DNA from: Paraburkholderia agricolaris
Lineage (GTDB): Bacteria; Pseudomonadota; Gammaproteobacteria; Burkholderiales; Burkholderiaceae
Length of the DNA: 64,000 bases
NCBI RefSeq assembly: GCF_009455635.1
Contig: NZ_QPER01000002.1
Coordinates: 2,790,001 to 2,854,000 of the forward strand
Reading direction: 5' to 3'
A model generated the notes under the pieces. It had not been told where the DNA came from. It worked only from the letters and a program-made list of their open reading frames with translations, and did no database searches. The first letter of the stretch is position 1. Every line of letters begins with the position of its first letter. Of this stretch, positions 10,314-19,358 are shown one piece after another. The translations under genes were made by a program, and so were the position numbers.

Positions 10314-11246
10314 ATGGATGATCCCGCTATGGCTGCGTTGCTCACCCTGCTCAAATTCTCCGTCGCCCTGATTCTCGTCTCCTCACTGGCCGAAGCACTG
10401 GTGCTGTCCGTGCGCAACGGCTGGCGCGGCTACGACTGGCGGGCGACCGGGGTCTCGGTGATCGACCTTCTCGTTCGGGAATATCCGTTGCAGTGGTTGC
10501 TGCCGCTGGCGTTCTGGGGCAATGCAATGCACTGGTTCTGGCAACACAGATTCTGGACCTTGCCGATGAATCATTGGAGCGGCTGGCTGGCGTGCTTCGT
10601 GGGTCAGGAGTTCTGCTACTACTGGTATCACCGCGCCGCTCACCGCACACGCTGGTTCTGGTGCACCCACGCCATCCACCATTCCCCCAATCAACTCAAC
10701 CTGTCCGCGGCGTACCGCATCGGTTGGACCGGCCGTCTTACCGGTTCAACGCTGTTCTTCCTGCTCGCGCCGCTGTTCGGCATGCCGCCCCGGATTGTGC
10801 TGATGATTCTTTCGCTCAACCTGCTCTATCAGTTCTGGCTGCACGCCACCTGGATTCCCCGCCTCGGACCGCTGGAATGGATTCTCAACACGCCTTCCTC
10901 ACACCGCGTGCATCACGCGGCCAACCTCGAATATCTCGATGGAAACTACGGCGGCGTGCTGATCGTGTTCGACCGGCTATTTGGGACCTACATCGCGGAA
11001 CGGCGTGACGTACCGTGCCGCTACGGTCTGGTCCAGCCGATGACGACATATAACCTGCTGACCGTCGAATTCGCTCACTGGCGCGCACTATGGCGCGATC
11101 TCCTGGCCGCCCGCTCCTTGCGCGAGGCAGCGGGCTATATCGTCAAGCCGCCTGGCTGGCGGCCCGATCAGAATGGCGAAACGACCGAAGATCTCAGGCG
11201 CCGCGCAGAACCGGGCGCCAGCCGCGAAATCACGCTTTCCCCGTAA
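10314..11246 (+). CDS. sterol desaturase / fatty acid hydroxylase family membrane protein
   Basis: 310-residue integral membrane di-iron protein (FA_hydroxylase family). Histidine clusters are all visible: HRAAHR, THAIHHS and SHRVHHA, with a further conserved GNYGG. Several hydrophobic segments lie before and between them. Such enzymes hydroxylate or desaturate lipids using O2; the lipid substrate is not identified. An alternative start at 10329 removes five residues. It lies 103 nt after the LytTR regulator in the same direction. No strong ribosome binding site is seen. Confidence 0.9.
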   Translation: MDDPAMAALLTLLKFSVALILVSSLAEALVLSVRNGWRGYDWRATGVSVIDLLVREYPLQWLLPLAFWGNAMHWFWQHRFWTLPMNHWSGWLACFVGQEFCYYWYHRAAHRTRWFWCTHAIHHSPNQLNLSAAYRIGWTGRLTGSTLFFLLAPLFGMPPRIVLMILSLNLLYQFWLHATWIPRLGPLEWILNTPSSHRVHHAANLEYLDGNYGGVLIVFDRLFGTYIAERRDVPCRYGLVQPMTTYNLLTVEFAHWRALWRDLLAARSLREAAGYIVKPPGWRPDQNGETTEDLRRRAEPGASREITLSP

Positions 11247-11359
11247 AACCCAGCGATTGGGTATCCGATGACGGAAAGAAGTTGCAGGCTGCATCCGCCC
11301 AGGTCGTATAACTAGCAACCGCGTCGTCATGAAACGACTTCACCGCCCCTTATTCACGC

Positions 11360-12139
11360 CTAGATTGACAGGCCACCCGATACTTCAATACGCTGGGCAT
11401 TAACCCAGCGGTTATCTTCGGACAGCAGCGCCGCAATCATCGGTCCAATATCGTCGGGCAGACCCGCACGGCCGAGCGCCGTCGCATCCGCCACGAGCTT
11501 GTTGATCTCAGGATTGTCGCGAACCATGCCGCCGCTGAAATCCGTGGCGATTGCGCCCGGCGCGACGGTATTGACAGCGATTCGACGAGGACCGAGTTCC
11601 TTCGCCAGATAACGTGTCAGAACCTCGAGCGCGCCTTTCATGGACGCATACGGCGCACTGCCCGGAAAAGCGATACGGGTCAGGCCCGAGGAGATATTCA
11701 CGATGCGGCCGCCGTCATTGATAAGCGGCAGGAGTTTCTGCGTCAGAAAAAACACGCCCTTGAAATGGACGTTGTAGAGCGCGTCCAGTTCTTCCTCGGT
11801 TGTCTTGTCAAACGGCGCGTGGTGCGAAATGCCGGCGTTGTTGACGAGATAATCGAAACGCTCAGCGCCCAACTGGGCGAGCGACGCCCGAACCTGCTCT
11901 ACGAACGAATCGAACGTCGCCACTTTTCCGGTATCGAGCGGCAGCGCAATCGCTCTTTGCCCTTCCTCCGCCACCAGGCCGACAAGCTTTTCGGCTTCTG
12001 CCTGATTGGCGCGATAAGTGAATAGGGAATCGACACCGCGCTTCGCGAGATGGAGCACGGTATTGCGCCCCAAGCCGCGACTCCCGCCGGTCACGATTGC
12101 GATCTTCGAAACGGCGTCTGCTGATTGTCCTGCTGTCAT
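11360..12139 (-). CDS. SDR family oxidoreductase
   Basis: 259-residue classical short-chain dehydrogenase. The nucleotide motif TGGSRGLGRNT is near the N-terminus, followed by NNAGISHHAPF. The catalytic serine is in NISSG, and the YASMK motif supplies Tyr and Lys. Basic residues after strand 2 (YRANQAEAEK) suggest NADPH use. Substrate unknown. The start at 12139 is chosen for GTGGAG upstream and because the fold begins at once. It diverges from an AraC-family regulator gene, a common regulator/target arrangement. Confidence 0.92.
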   Translation of the reverse strand: MTAGQSADAVSKIAIVTGGSRGLGRNTVLHLAKRGVDSLFTYRANQAEAEKLVGLVAEEGQRAIALPLDTGKVATFDSFVEQVRASLAQLGAERFDYLVNNAGISHHAPFDKTTEEELDALYNVHFKGVFFLTQKLLPLINDGGRIVNISSGLTRIAFPGSAPYASMKGALEVLTRYLAKELGPRRIAVNTVAPGAIATDFSGGMVRDNPEINKLVADATALGRAGLPDDIGPMIAALLSEDNRWVNAQRIEVSGGLSI

Positions 12140-12269
12140 GTTGCGCTCCACGTCAGGTGTAAGTGGACGCAAGCTTATTCCGGCCGACAGCGAGGTTTAA
12201 TGCCCTAACTCCCCTACTTCTTGCCTGATCCTGCTCAGGCTTGCACCGTGCGAGACGAGAGGCAGTAAC

Positions 12270-13208
12270 ATGAACCAACGCGGACGAACCAACGCGGGCG
12301 CAAAGGGAATTCCTATGTCGAATGCTTTAATCGAAAGTGTCAAACGCTATACCGACAAGCAGGCCGGAAAGGAGAGCCCGTTCGCGACCGCTATCGAGGG
12401 ACTACTCGTTCTCCGCTCGGATCATGAAAAGCACCCCGCTCATCTGATCATGAAGCCGGCTCTTTGTGTCGTCATTCAAGGCGCCAAGTGGACGCTATTC
12501 GGTGACAGGCGCTACGACTACCGGGCAGGACAAGCTTTGGTCGTGAGCGTCGAGATGCCGGCATTCAGCAAGGTCGTGCAAGCCAGCCCGGCCGAACCGT
12601 ACCTCGCTGTTGTGATTGAATTCAACCTGGCCATCATGCGCGAAGTCATGGCATGTCTCGATACGCCGCCCACGCCGGCAGACCATCTCGGGCACGGCGT
12701 TTTCGTCACCGACTTTGACGGCCCGCTCTCTGACTGCGTGCTTCGCATGGTGCGGCTGCTCGATACGCCTGACGCTATTCCCATTCTCGCGCCGATGATC
12801 ATGCGGGAAATCTGTTACTGGATGCTGGCGGGGCCTCACGGCAACGAGGTCGCCACGGTAGTGCTGGCGAACAGTCATGTGCAGAAAATCGTTACCGCGA
12901 TCCACGCGCTCAGGGACCAATTCACCGAGACCATACGCATCGACGATCTGGCAGCCATTGCACAAATGAGCCCGTCGGCATTTCACCGGCAGTTCAAGGC
13001 GCTGACCTCGATGACACCGTTGCAATACCAGAAGCAGCTTCGCCTGCTTGAAGCGCGCCACCTGATGGCCGCAGGAACGGCCAACGCCGAAACGGCGGCC
13101 TATCAGGTGGGCTATGAAAGCGCGTCGCAATTCAGCCGCGAATATTCGCGCATGTTTGGCGCGCCGCCCCGGCGCGACATAGAGACATTGAAAACCGCCA
13201 CGGCCTAG
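12270..13208 (+). CDS. AraC family transcriptional regulator
   Basis: 312-residue regulator with an N-terminal AraC_N-type cupin domain (KPALCVVIQGAKWTLFGD, DYRAGQALVVSVEMPAF). The C-terminus is a double helix-turn-helix AraC domain (IRIDDLAAIAQMSPSAFHRQFKALT and a second HTH around YQVGYESASQFSREYSRMFG). The start could instead be at 12315; both have acceptable ribosome binding sites. It probably controls the divergent SDR gene and itself. Its 3' end lies 5 nt from the end of the convergent membrane-protein gene. Confidence 0.92.
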   Translation: MNQRGRTNAGAKGIPMSNALIESVKRYTDKQAGKESPFATAIEGLLVLRSDHEKHPAHLIMKPALCVVIQGAKWTLFGDRRYDYRAGQALVVSVEMPAFSKVVQASPAEPYLAVVIEFNLAIMREVMACLDTPPTPADHLGHGVFVTDFDGPLSDCVLRMVRLLDTPDAIPILAPMIMREICYWMLAGPHGNEVATVVLANSHVQKIVTAIHALRDQFTETIRIDDLAAIAQMSPSAFHRQFKALTSMTPLQYQKQLRLLEARHLMAAGTANAETAAYQVGYESASQFSREYSRMFGAPPRRDIETLKTATA

Positions 13209-13213
13209 CGTTT

Positions 13214-13618
13214 TTATGCAGCGGCGGTTTTTCGAAACCAGCCGCTGCCCGGCTTGCGGAACAGAAGGAAAAGCGCATAAATCTGCAGTCCCGCCTGAAC
13301 GATCGACAGCGTGCCAAGAAGTGGCGAACGCACGAACTCGCTCTGCATGGTGGGAAGCGTCGGCAGAATACCAATGACGAACAGAACCAGGAAGGTGACT
13401 CGCGCCCAGTTCTTGCCCGCATAAATCCTGAAGATCAGGAAAACCATCAAGGCAAACACAACAATCAGCACAAAATCCGTAAACGGTGCCGGCGCGATAG
13501 TCTTGAGGTAGGGAAGCTCCATCAACAGTTTGACCGCTCCAATGGCCACCGATAACCAAAGGCAATTCATTGCAGTGCGAACGGATTGGGGTCTTTCCGG
13601 GGTGCTCGCAGTTTCCAT
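13214..13618 (-). CDS. small four-helix hypothetical membrane protein
   Basis: 134-residue integral membrane protein with about four hydrophobic segments (around CLWLSVAIGAVKLLMEL, DFVLIVVFALMVFLIF, VTFLVLFVIGILP and LSIVQAGLQIYALFLLF) and a basic C-terminal tail. Family not identified; the pattern resembles small uncharacterised inner-membrane proteins common in Burkholderia. The start at 13618 is preferred over an upstream in-frame codon because AAGGAG precedes it at ideal spacing. Convergent with the AraC gene. Confidence 0.75.
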   Translation of the reverse strand: METASTPERPQSVRTAMNCLWLSVAIGAVKLLMELPYLKTIAPAPFTDFVLIVVFALMVFLIFRIYAGKNWARVTFLVLFVIGILPTLPTMQSEFVRSPLLGTLSIVQAGLQIYALFLLFRKPGSGWFRKTAAA

Positions 13619-14046
13619 GAACGTCTCCTTGACTTCTAACCTGGCGTTAAGAGTCGCATCGTCGTTTCGCATGTTGAGCCTCTGCGATTGAGGCTAATCG
13701 CGATTCTTGCACAAAACAGGCTGCAACATTTTCCGAAAAACCGGACACGCTATGGTGCCGCCTGGTGCTGTTCTAACAGCAAGCAACGCGGGACACGAAA
13801 ACACTTTTTGTGGCGCCACCCGCGCCTGCATTGCCTACACTCAGATCACGCGCGTCGAAGCACCGGATGAACACAGCTTCGCGGCCTGGGGCTGCGCGCT
13901 GGGTCTGCCGGCACTGTCCGCACGCAAACGCTCCGAGCGTTCGCGAAGGAAGAAGGCAGCGCGATTATCGGCAAACTCCCATAAAACAGGCCGTCATCAG
14001 GAACATGAGCCGTTTTCTTTCCGTGACGCTTACTCAGGAGATCGCA
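13619..14046. other. intergenic region between divergent small genes
   Basis: About 430 nt between the minus-strand membrane protein and the plus-strand small protein. Open frames here lack ribosome binding sites, except for the true start at 14047. It should hold both promoters. No riboswitch, repeat or terminator was recognised. Confidence 0.5.
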
Positions 14047-14256
14047 ATGAACGCAAACGCAAACAACAGTGAAGACGTACGCGCCTTCGTGCAAACCGCC
14101 GAGCAGGCCGGCGAGTATGTCTGGGTCATTACGCTGGTCGACTTCGGGGCACAAAAAGTCAAACGTTCACTGGTTTCGGACGACACATTCGCCCTGCGCG
14201 CCGCGGCCCAGGACGCCGGCGAAGCCTATCTGAAGGGGCTGGCCGCGGACCGGTAG
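14047..14256 (+). CDS. small hypothetical protein
   Basis: 69-residue soluble acidic protein with the block AGEYVWVITLVDFGAQKVKRSLVSDDTFALRAA; no family assigned. The start is set by a clear AGGAG seven nt upstream. The frame remains open further upstream, but that part looks non-coding. It is followed 56 nt later by a DUF1269-like membrane protein gene in the same direction, so they may share a transcript. Confidence 0.6.
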   Translation: MNANANNSEDVRAFVQTAEQAGEYVWVITLVDFGAQKVKRSLVSDDTFALRAAAQDAGEAYLKGLAADR

Positions 14257-14312
14257 CAAGAGGCGGAGCCGCCCCGGATCGAGCGGCGATTATTTCCGAT
14301 AGGAGGCCCGAC

Positions 14313-14822
14313 ATGCGGCGCATTTATTTCCTATTGCCCGATGTGCAAAGCGGGAAGTCGATCATCGACGAGTTGTTGCTGAAGCGCGTCGAATGGCGCC
14401 ATATCCACGTGCTTGCGCGTCCGGACGTGCATCTGGAGCAGTTGCCGGAGGCCACGCTTACGCAGCGCAGCGATCTGCTTCCCGCGCTGGCGCGCGGCAC
14501 TGCCGCGGGTGGCGTGACGGGCATGCTCGCGGGACTCGTCGCGATGGCTTTTCCACCCTCCGGGCTGACGATCGCGGGCGGCGTCGTGGTTCTGATGACG
14601 CTGGCGAGCGCAGGGTTCGGCGCATGGACCGCGACCATGATCGGGATCGGCATCCCAAGCACCCGTTTGAAGCGCTTTGAAAGCGCGATCGAAAAGGGGG
14701 AGTTACTGATGATGGTCGACGTCGGCAAGGACCGTGTCGACGAAATCGAAGAACTGGTTAAGAGCCATCATCCGGAAGCGGATATAGAGGGAACGGATCC
14801 GACTATTCCTGCGTTTCCCTGA
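14313..14822 (+). CDS. DUF1269-like membrane protein
   Basis: 169-residue protein with a short alpha/beta start (IYFLLPDVQSGKSIIDELL) and a central glycine-rich hydrophobic hairpin (about residues 65-112, LARGTAAGGVTGMLAGLVAM and a second segment). An acidic C-terminal domain contains GELLMMVDVGKDRVDEIEELV. This layout is typical of DUF1269 family proteins; function unknown. AGGAGG lies upstream of the ATG. It ends 30 nt from the convergent IclR gene. Confidence 0.78.
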   Translation: MRRIYFLLPDVQSGKSIIDELLLKRVEWRHIHVLARPDVHLEQLPEATLTQRSDLLPALARGTAAGGVTGMLAGLVAMAFPPSGLTIAGGVVVLMTLASAGFGAWTATMIGIGIPSTRLKRFESAIEKGELLMMVDVGKDRVDEIEELVKSHHPEADIEGTDPTIPAFP

Positions 14823-14852
14823 GCCTTCGCGATCAACCGGCAGCGTCCGCCT

Positions 14853-15677
14853 TCAGGCGAGCGTCCTGATCGAGTTGCTGATTCCGCGCGCGCAATCGAT
14901 CACCGCGGGCGCGAGGCGCGCCTCCGCCTCCGCCGGCGTCCAACGGCTGGTCGGCGCAACGACGTGCACCGCGCCAACCGGCCGACGTTCCCCGTCGAGC
15001 ACGGGCGCAGCAATCGTCATATCCCCAATGAACAGTTCCTCGCGGTTCGACGCGTAGCCATTGCGCCGCCCAAGCGCGAGCCGCGCCTCGATCTCGCCGA
15101 GATCCGTCACGGTGTATTGCGTATGCGCGACCCGATCGCTGCCCAGCAGCAGCGCGCGTGATTCGTTTTCCGGGAGCGCCGCAAGATAGGCCCGCCCCGA
15201 CGCCGTGCAGTACATGGGAATACGGCTGCCGATCGGCATGTGAATCGGCACGAACTTCATGCACACGAAGCGCGCCACGTAGACCATGTCGGCGCCGTCC
15301 GGCTCGGTCAGATTGGTCGTCTCGCCGGTGACATTGGTGAGCTCGGACAGAAAAGGATTGGCGACGTCGATCAGCGTGTCGGCGGCCAGATAGTTGAAAC
15401 CGATCTGCATCACGCGCGGCGCCAGTTGATAGCGCCGGGTACGTGGATGCTTTCTCACATAGCCGAGCTTCTCCAGCGTATAGATCATGCGCTGCGCGGA
15501 GCTTTTGGTAATGGACGTGGCCTCCGCGACTTCCGGCAGCGTCATCGACCTGCGCTGTGCGCTGAACGCGCGCAGCACCGCAATCCCCTTCTCCAGCGAC
15601 TGATTGAACAGCGCGTCCGGCGTTTCTTCCGGCTCCTGGGGTGTTTCCGGCGGTGCACCGAGCGTCTTGCGTGTCAT
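14853..15677 (-). CDS. IclR family transcriptional regulator
   Basis: 274-residue regulator. The N-terminal winged HTH (about 27-90) includes QSLEKGIAVLRAF and LPEVAEATSITKSSAQRMI. The C-terminal IclR ligand domain has PIGSRIPMYCTASGRAYLA and GDMTIAAPVLDGERRPVGAV. The start at 15677 is chosen because the N-terminus of the family begins there. The open frame continues upstream over the divergent promoter but lacks similarity. It diverges from the amino-acid-type ABC operon at 15832 and most likely controls it through the paired sites at 15702-15770. Confidence 0.93.
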   Translation of the reverse strand: MTRKTLGAPPETPQEPEETPDALFNQSLEKGIAVLRAFSAQRRSMTLPEVAEATSITKSSAQRMIYTLEKLGYVRKHPRTRRYQLAPRVMQIGFNYLAADTLIDVANPFLSELTNVTGETTNLTEPDGADMVYVARFVCMKFVPIHMPIGSRIPMYCTASGRAYLAALPENESRALLLGSDRVAHTQYTVTDLGEIEARLALGRRNGYASNREELFIGDMTIAAPVLDGERRPVGAVHVVAPTSRWTPAEAEARLAPAVIDCARGISNSIRTLA

Positions 15678-15701
15678 GGATTCACCCAATTGTTCTAGCC
15701 T

Positions 15702-15770
15702 GATATTGACTCTATCATATCGAATATCGATACGCAAATTTCGTTGGTCGATATTTTTGATTCGAATATC
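15702..15770. promoter_or_regulatory. two inverted GATATT/AATATC pairs, candidate IclR operators
   Basis: In the A+T-rich gap between the IclR gene and the ABC operon, the hexamer GATATT and its inverse AATATC alternate four times: 15702-15707, 15723-15728, 15750-15755 and 15765-15770. They form two inverted pairs with 15-nt and 9-nt spacers. The stretch lies between the two start codons, where an autoregulating IclR dimer or tetramer would bind. Binding is inferred from position and symmetry only. Confidence 0.5.
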
Positions 15771-15831
15771 ATGTTTTAAATGATGGGTACCGATACTTCC
15801 ATCGGCCGTCGTCAACTCGTGGAGAGACCTC

Positions 15832-16596
15832 ATGTTCCAGTTCGCCAAACGCTTCGCCAGTGTCTTTGCAACAGGATTGCTGCTCGCCGGTGCGCCGGCC
15901 TTGTCGGTGGCCGCCCCCACTTACGAGATTGGCGCAACGGCCACCGGTGTGCCGTTCACCTTTCTCGACGTGAAGAGCAATTCGATCCAGGGCCTTCTGG
16001 TCGATGCGATTACCGCAACCGGCAAAGCTGCCGGCTTCGACGTGAAGATCCAGCAAACCACTTTCTCCTCGCTGATTCCGTCGCTGACCACGAAGAAGAT
16101 CGACATCATCTCGGCGGCCATGCTGAAGACGCCGGCGCGCCAGCAGGTCGTCGATTTCTCCGACACCGTGTACTCCTACGGCGAAGGCCTGATCGTGCGC
16201 GCCGACGACAAAGGCCAGTACACGTCGATGGACGACCTCAAAGGCGAAGTCGTGGGCGCGCAAGTCGGCACCGCGTTCGTCGACGCGTTGAACAAGAAAG
16301 GCATCTACAAGGAAGTGCGGACCTACGACTCAGTCGCCGACATCATGCGCGATGTCGCACTCGGGCGCATCAAGGCGGGCTTCGGCGATCAACCGATTCT
16401 GGCCTACCAGCTTCAGCACAATCCGAATCCGCAATTGCGTCTCGTCGCCGGATACCAGCCGTCGGTGAAAGGCCAGTTGTGTTTCGTCGTGCGCAAGGGC
16501 GACACGGCGATGCTGGAGCAACTGAACACCGGCATCAAAAAGATCAAGGCCGACGGCACGCTGACGCAGATCATCAAGAAATGGCAGGTGGAATGA
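15832..16596 (+). CDS. amino-acid-type ABC transporter substrate-binding protein
   Basis: 254-residue periplasmic binding protein of family 3 (SBP_bac_3). The signal peptide is basic FAKR plus a hydrophobic core, cut near SVAA at about residue 24. The mature protein starts TYEIGATATGVPFTFLD. The family blocks KIDIISAAMLKTPARQQVVDFS and a lobe-2 segment (GAQVGTAFVDAL, ALGRIKAGFGDQPILAYQL) are present. It delivers ligand to the permease and ATPase encoded next. The ligand is likely a polar amino acid or amino-acid derivative. The neighbouring amine oxidase-like gene hints at an N-substituted compound. Confidence 0.93.
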   Translation: MFQFAKRFASVFATGLLLAGAPALSVAAPTYEIGATATGVPFTFLDVKSNSIQGLLVDAITATGKAAGFDVKIQQTTFSSLIPSLTTKKIDIISAAMLKTPARQQVVDFSDTVYSYGEGLIVRADDKGQYTSMDDLKGEVVGAQVGTAFVDALNKKGIYKEVRTYDSVADIMRDVALGRIKAGFGDQPILAYQLQHNPNPQLRLVAGYQPSVKGQLCFVVRKGDTAMLEQLNTGIKKIKADGTLTQIIKKWQVE

Positions 16597-16630
16597 CGTG
16601 ACGTCATTGTCAGAATAAGGACGCTTCGCC

Positions 16631-17287
16631 ATGTTCCTCCAGAACGCCATCGAGTTTCTGCCCATCCTGCTGAAAGGCGCGGTCGTCACGATCGAGATCA
16701 CGTTCTGCTCGTTCGTTCTGAGCACCGTGCTCGGCCTGGCGCTCGCGCTGATGCGCGTGTCGCAGAACCGCGTCGTATCGAACGCCGCCGCGACTTTCAT
16801 CAACGTGATTCGCGGGCTGCCGATTATCGTTCAGCTCTTCTACATTTACTTTGTGCTGCCCGATCTCGGCGTGCAGTTGTCGGCGTTCCAGGCGGGCTTC
16901 ATCGGTCTCGGCGTCGCCTATTCGGTGTATCAGGCGGAGAACTTTCGCGCGGGCATCCAGGCGATCGACCACGGGCAGATCGAAGCGGCGCAGTCCATCG
17001 GCATGCGCGGCGCGATGATCATGCGGCGCGTGGTGTTGCCGCAGGCGTTCCGGATCGCGTTGCCGCCGTATGGCAATACCCTCGTGATGATGCTCAAGGA
17101 CTCGTCGCTCGCCTCGACGATCACCGTCGCCGAAATGACGCGCGCCGGACAACTGATCGCCTCGTCGACATTTCAGAACATGACGGTATTCACGCTGGTC
17201 GCGCTGCTCTACCTCGCGCTCAGCCTGCCGCTCGTCTATGGCTTGCGGCGAATCGAACGCCGCCTCGGATTGAAGGGAAAACGATGA
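16631..17287 (+). CDS. amino-acid-type ABC transporter permease
   Basis: 218-residue inner-membrane permease of the HisM/GlnP type, with about five hydrophobic segments. It has the motif [20 protein letters not shown] and the EAA loop [32 protein letters not shown], which contacts the ATPase. Only one permease gene is present, so a homodimer is expected. TAAGGA lies upstream. It overlaps the ATPase gene by 4 nt. Confidence 0.94.
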   Translation: MFLQNAIEFLPILLKGAVVTIEITFCSFVLSTVLGLALALMRVSQNRVVSNAAATFINVIRGLPIIVQLFYIYFVLPDLGVQLSAFQAGFIGLGVAYSVYQAENFRAGIQAIDHGQIEAAQSIGMRGAMIMRRVVLPQAFRIALPPYGNTLVMMLKDSSLASTITVAEMTRAGQLIASSTFQNMTVFTLVALLYLALSLPLVYGLRRIERRLGLKGKR

Positions 17288-18030
17288 TCAAGGTCGACTC
17301 CATTCACAAGCGCTTTCACGATCAGCACGTGCTGAAGGGTGTCAGCCTGAGCGTCGAACGCGCTCAGGTGGTGTGCCTGATCGGTCCATCGGGCTCGGGC
17401 AAATCGACACTGCTTCGGTGCATCAACGGACTGGAGCGGCACGACGCCGGCACGATCACCGTCGAAGGCAACCCCGTCGATGCGAAGTCAAAGCAGATCC
17501 ATAACCTGCGCGCGCAGATCGGCATGGTGTTCCAGCGCTTCAATCTGTTTCCGCATCGCACCGCGCTGGAAAACGTGTTCGAGGGTCCCGTGTTCGTCAA
17601 GAAGGAAATGCGTGCCGAGGCCCGTGAGCGGGCCCGGCATCTGCTCGACAAGGTCGGTCTCTCGCACCGGATGGACGCTTACCCGGCCGAAATGTCGGGC
17701 GGCCAGCAACAGCGCGTGGCGATTGCACGCGCGCTGGCCATGGAACCGAAAGCGATCCTGTTCGACGAGCCGACCTCGGCACTGGACCCGGAACTGGTCG
17801 GTGAAGTGCTCGGCGTGATGCGCCAGCTTGCCGACGACGGCATGACCATGATCGTCGTCACGCATGAAATGGGATTTGCACGCGAAGTGGCGGACCGGGT
17901 CTGCTTTCTTCACGACGGCATGATCCATGAGGAAGGGTCTGCCGCCGATCTGTTCGAACGTCCGCGCAATCCGCGCACACGCGAGTTTCTCGGCAAGATG
18001 CCTGCGCTTACCGAAGCATCCCGGATTTGA
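17284..18030 (+). CDS. amino-acid-type ABC transporter ATP-binding protein, GlnQ-like
   Basis: 248-residue ATPase with Walker [11 protein letters not shown]-loop [11 protein letters not shown], signature MSGGQQQR and Walker [14 protein letters not shown], then H-loop VVTHEMGFA. It matches the GlnQ/HisP group that pairs with family 3 binding proteins. The ATG overlaps the stop of the permease gene (ATGA), showing translational coupling. The following oxidoreductase starts within 9 nt of its stop. Confidence 0.95.
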   Translation: MIKVDSIHKRFHDQHVLKGVSLSVERAQVVCLIGPSGSGKSTLLRCINGLERHDAGTITVEGNPVDAKSKQIHNLRAQIGMVFQRFNLFPHRTALENVFEGPVFVKKEMRAEARERARHLLDKVGLSHRMDAYPAEMSGGQQQRVAIARALAMEPKAILFDEPTSALDPELVGEVLGVMRQLADDGMTMIVVTHEMGFAREVADRVCFLHDGMIHEEGSAADLFERPRNPRTREFLGKMPALTEASRI

Positions 18031-18038
18031 GTACCACT

Positions 18039-19331
18039 ATGAGCCTGGTTGAAGTTGCAAAACCGCTGCCCCCCTCGCTCTGGGCGGCAACGGCGGAACC
18101 CGCTGTCGACGCGCCGCCGCTCGACGGCTCGGTCACGGTGGACGTGGCGATCGTCGGCGCCGGTTATACGGGTTTATCGACGGCCTTGCATCTGGCGGAA
18201 CAGGGCCTGCGCGTCTGCGTGATCGACGCCAATGAGCCCGGCTGGGGTGCCTCTGGCCGCAACGGCGGCCAGGTGATACCGGGTCTGAAATACGATCCCG
18301 ACGAACTCATCCGGCGCTACGGCCCAGGCGACGGTGCCGCGCTCATACAGATGGCGGGCGGCGCCGCGGATACGGTTTTCGATCTGATCGAGCGCCACGG
18401 CATTCAATGCAACGCGACGCGCGCCGGCTGGATTCAACCTACTCATTCGAGCAAGCTGCTCGGCATGCTGCACGCTCGGGCGCAACAGTGGGCGTCGCGC
18501 GGTGCGCCGGTCGAACTGCTCGACCGTGCGCAGGTATCGAGGCGGCTCGGCACGGGCGCATTCGTAGGCGGCTGGGTCGATCGGCGCGCGGGCAGCGTGC
18601 AGCCGTTGAGCTACGCGCGCGGCCTCGCGCGCGCGGCGCAAACGGCAGGCGCGGCGGTCCACGGCGGAACCCGTGCCGCGAGCGTCGAGCGCGGCACGGC
18701 AGGCTGGCGAATTCGCACGGCGCATGGCCCGCTGATCGATTCCAGACAGATCCTGCTGGCAAGCAACGGTTATACCGACGGCCTGTGGCCACGTCTCGCC
18801 CAATCGGTGATCGCGGCGAATAGCTTTATCGTCGCGACAAAACCGCTGCCCGACGATGTCGGCGCCACGATTCTGCCCGGTGGCGAAGTGGCTTCCGATT
18901 CACGGCGCCTGCTGCTCTATTTCCGCAAAGATGCGCATGGGCGTCTGCTGATGGGCGGTCGTGGACCGTTTCGCGAGCCGCGCAGCGCAGCCGACTGGGC
19001 CCATCTCGAGCGGGCCACCCAGTTGATGTTTCCACAGCTGAAGGGCATCGGCTACGAATACCGCTGGGCCGGCCGCATCGCCATTACACGCAATTTCCTG
19101 CCGCACGTGCATCTGCCGGCGGAGGGCATGACGATCGCGCTCGGTTACAACGGACGCGGCATTGCGATGGCGACGACCTTGGGCAAGCATCTGGCTGCCT
19201 TGATCGGCGGGACGACACGCGGTTTACCGCTGCCGCCCACGTCGATCGAGCCCGTTCCGTTTCACGCGCTGCAGCGGTTTTATATCAGTGCGGGCGTGGC
19301 GTGGTACGGACTGCTCGATGCGCTGTCTTGA
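18039..19331 (+). CDS. FAD-dependent amine oxidase-like protein (DAO family)
   Basis: About 430-residue flavoprotein of the DAO family, related to gamma-glutamylputrescine oxidase (PuuB/OrdL). The dinucleotide motif is VAIVGAGYTGLSTALHLAE, followed by the acidic strand end VIDANEPGWGASGRNGGQ, where family members bind FAD. The C-terminal block GYEYRWAGRIAITRNFLPHV and GYNGRGIAMATTLG completes the fold. It should oxidise a secondary or primary amine to an imine or aldehyde with H2O2 release. The ATG at 18039 is preferred; a TTG at 18027 overlapping the ATPase stop is possible. Being in the ABC operon, it probably acts on the imported compound. Confidence 0.9.
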   Translation: MSLVEVAKPLPPSLWAATAEPAVDAPPLDGSVTVDVAIVGAGYTGLSTALHLAEQGLRVCVIDANEPGWGASGRNGGQVIPGLKYDPDELIRRYGPGDGAALIQMAGGAADTVFDLIERHGIQCNATRAGWIQPTHSSKLLGMLHARAQQWASRGAPVELLDRAQVSRRLGTGAFVGGWVDRRAGSVQPLSYARGLARAAQTAGAAVHGGTRAASVERGTAGWRIRTAHGPLIDSRQILLASNGYTDGLWPRLAQSVIAANSFIVATKPLPDDVGATILPGGEVASDSRRLLLYFRKDAHGRLLMGGRGPFREPRSAADWAHLERATQLMFPQLKGIGYEYRWAGRIAITRNFLPHVHLPAEGMTIALGYNGRGIAMATTLGKHLAALIGGTTRGLPLPPTSIEPVPFHALQRFYISAGVAWYGLLDALS

Positions 19332-19358
19332 GATTGGCGAGCCATTCGGCGCTGACAA

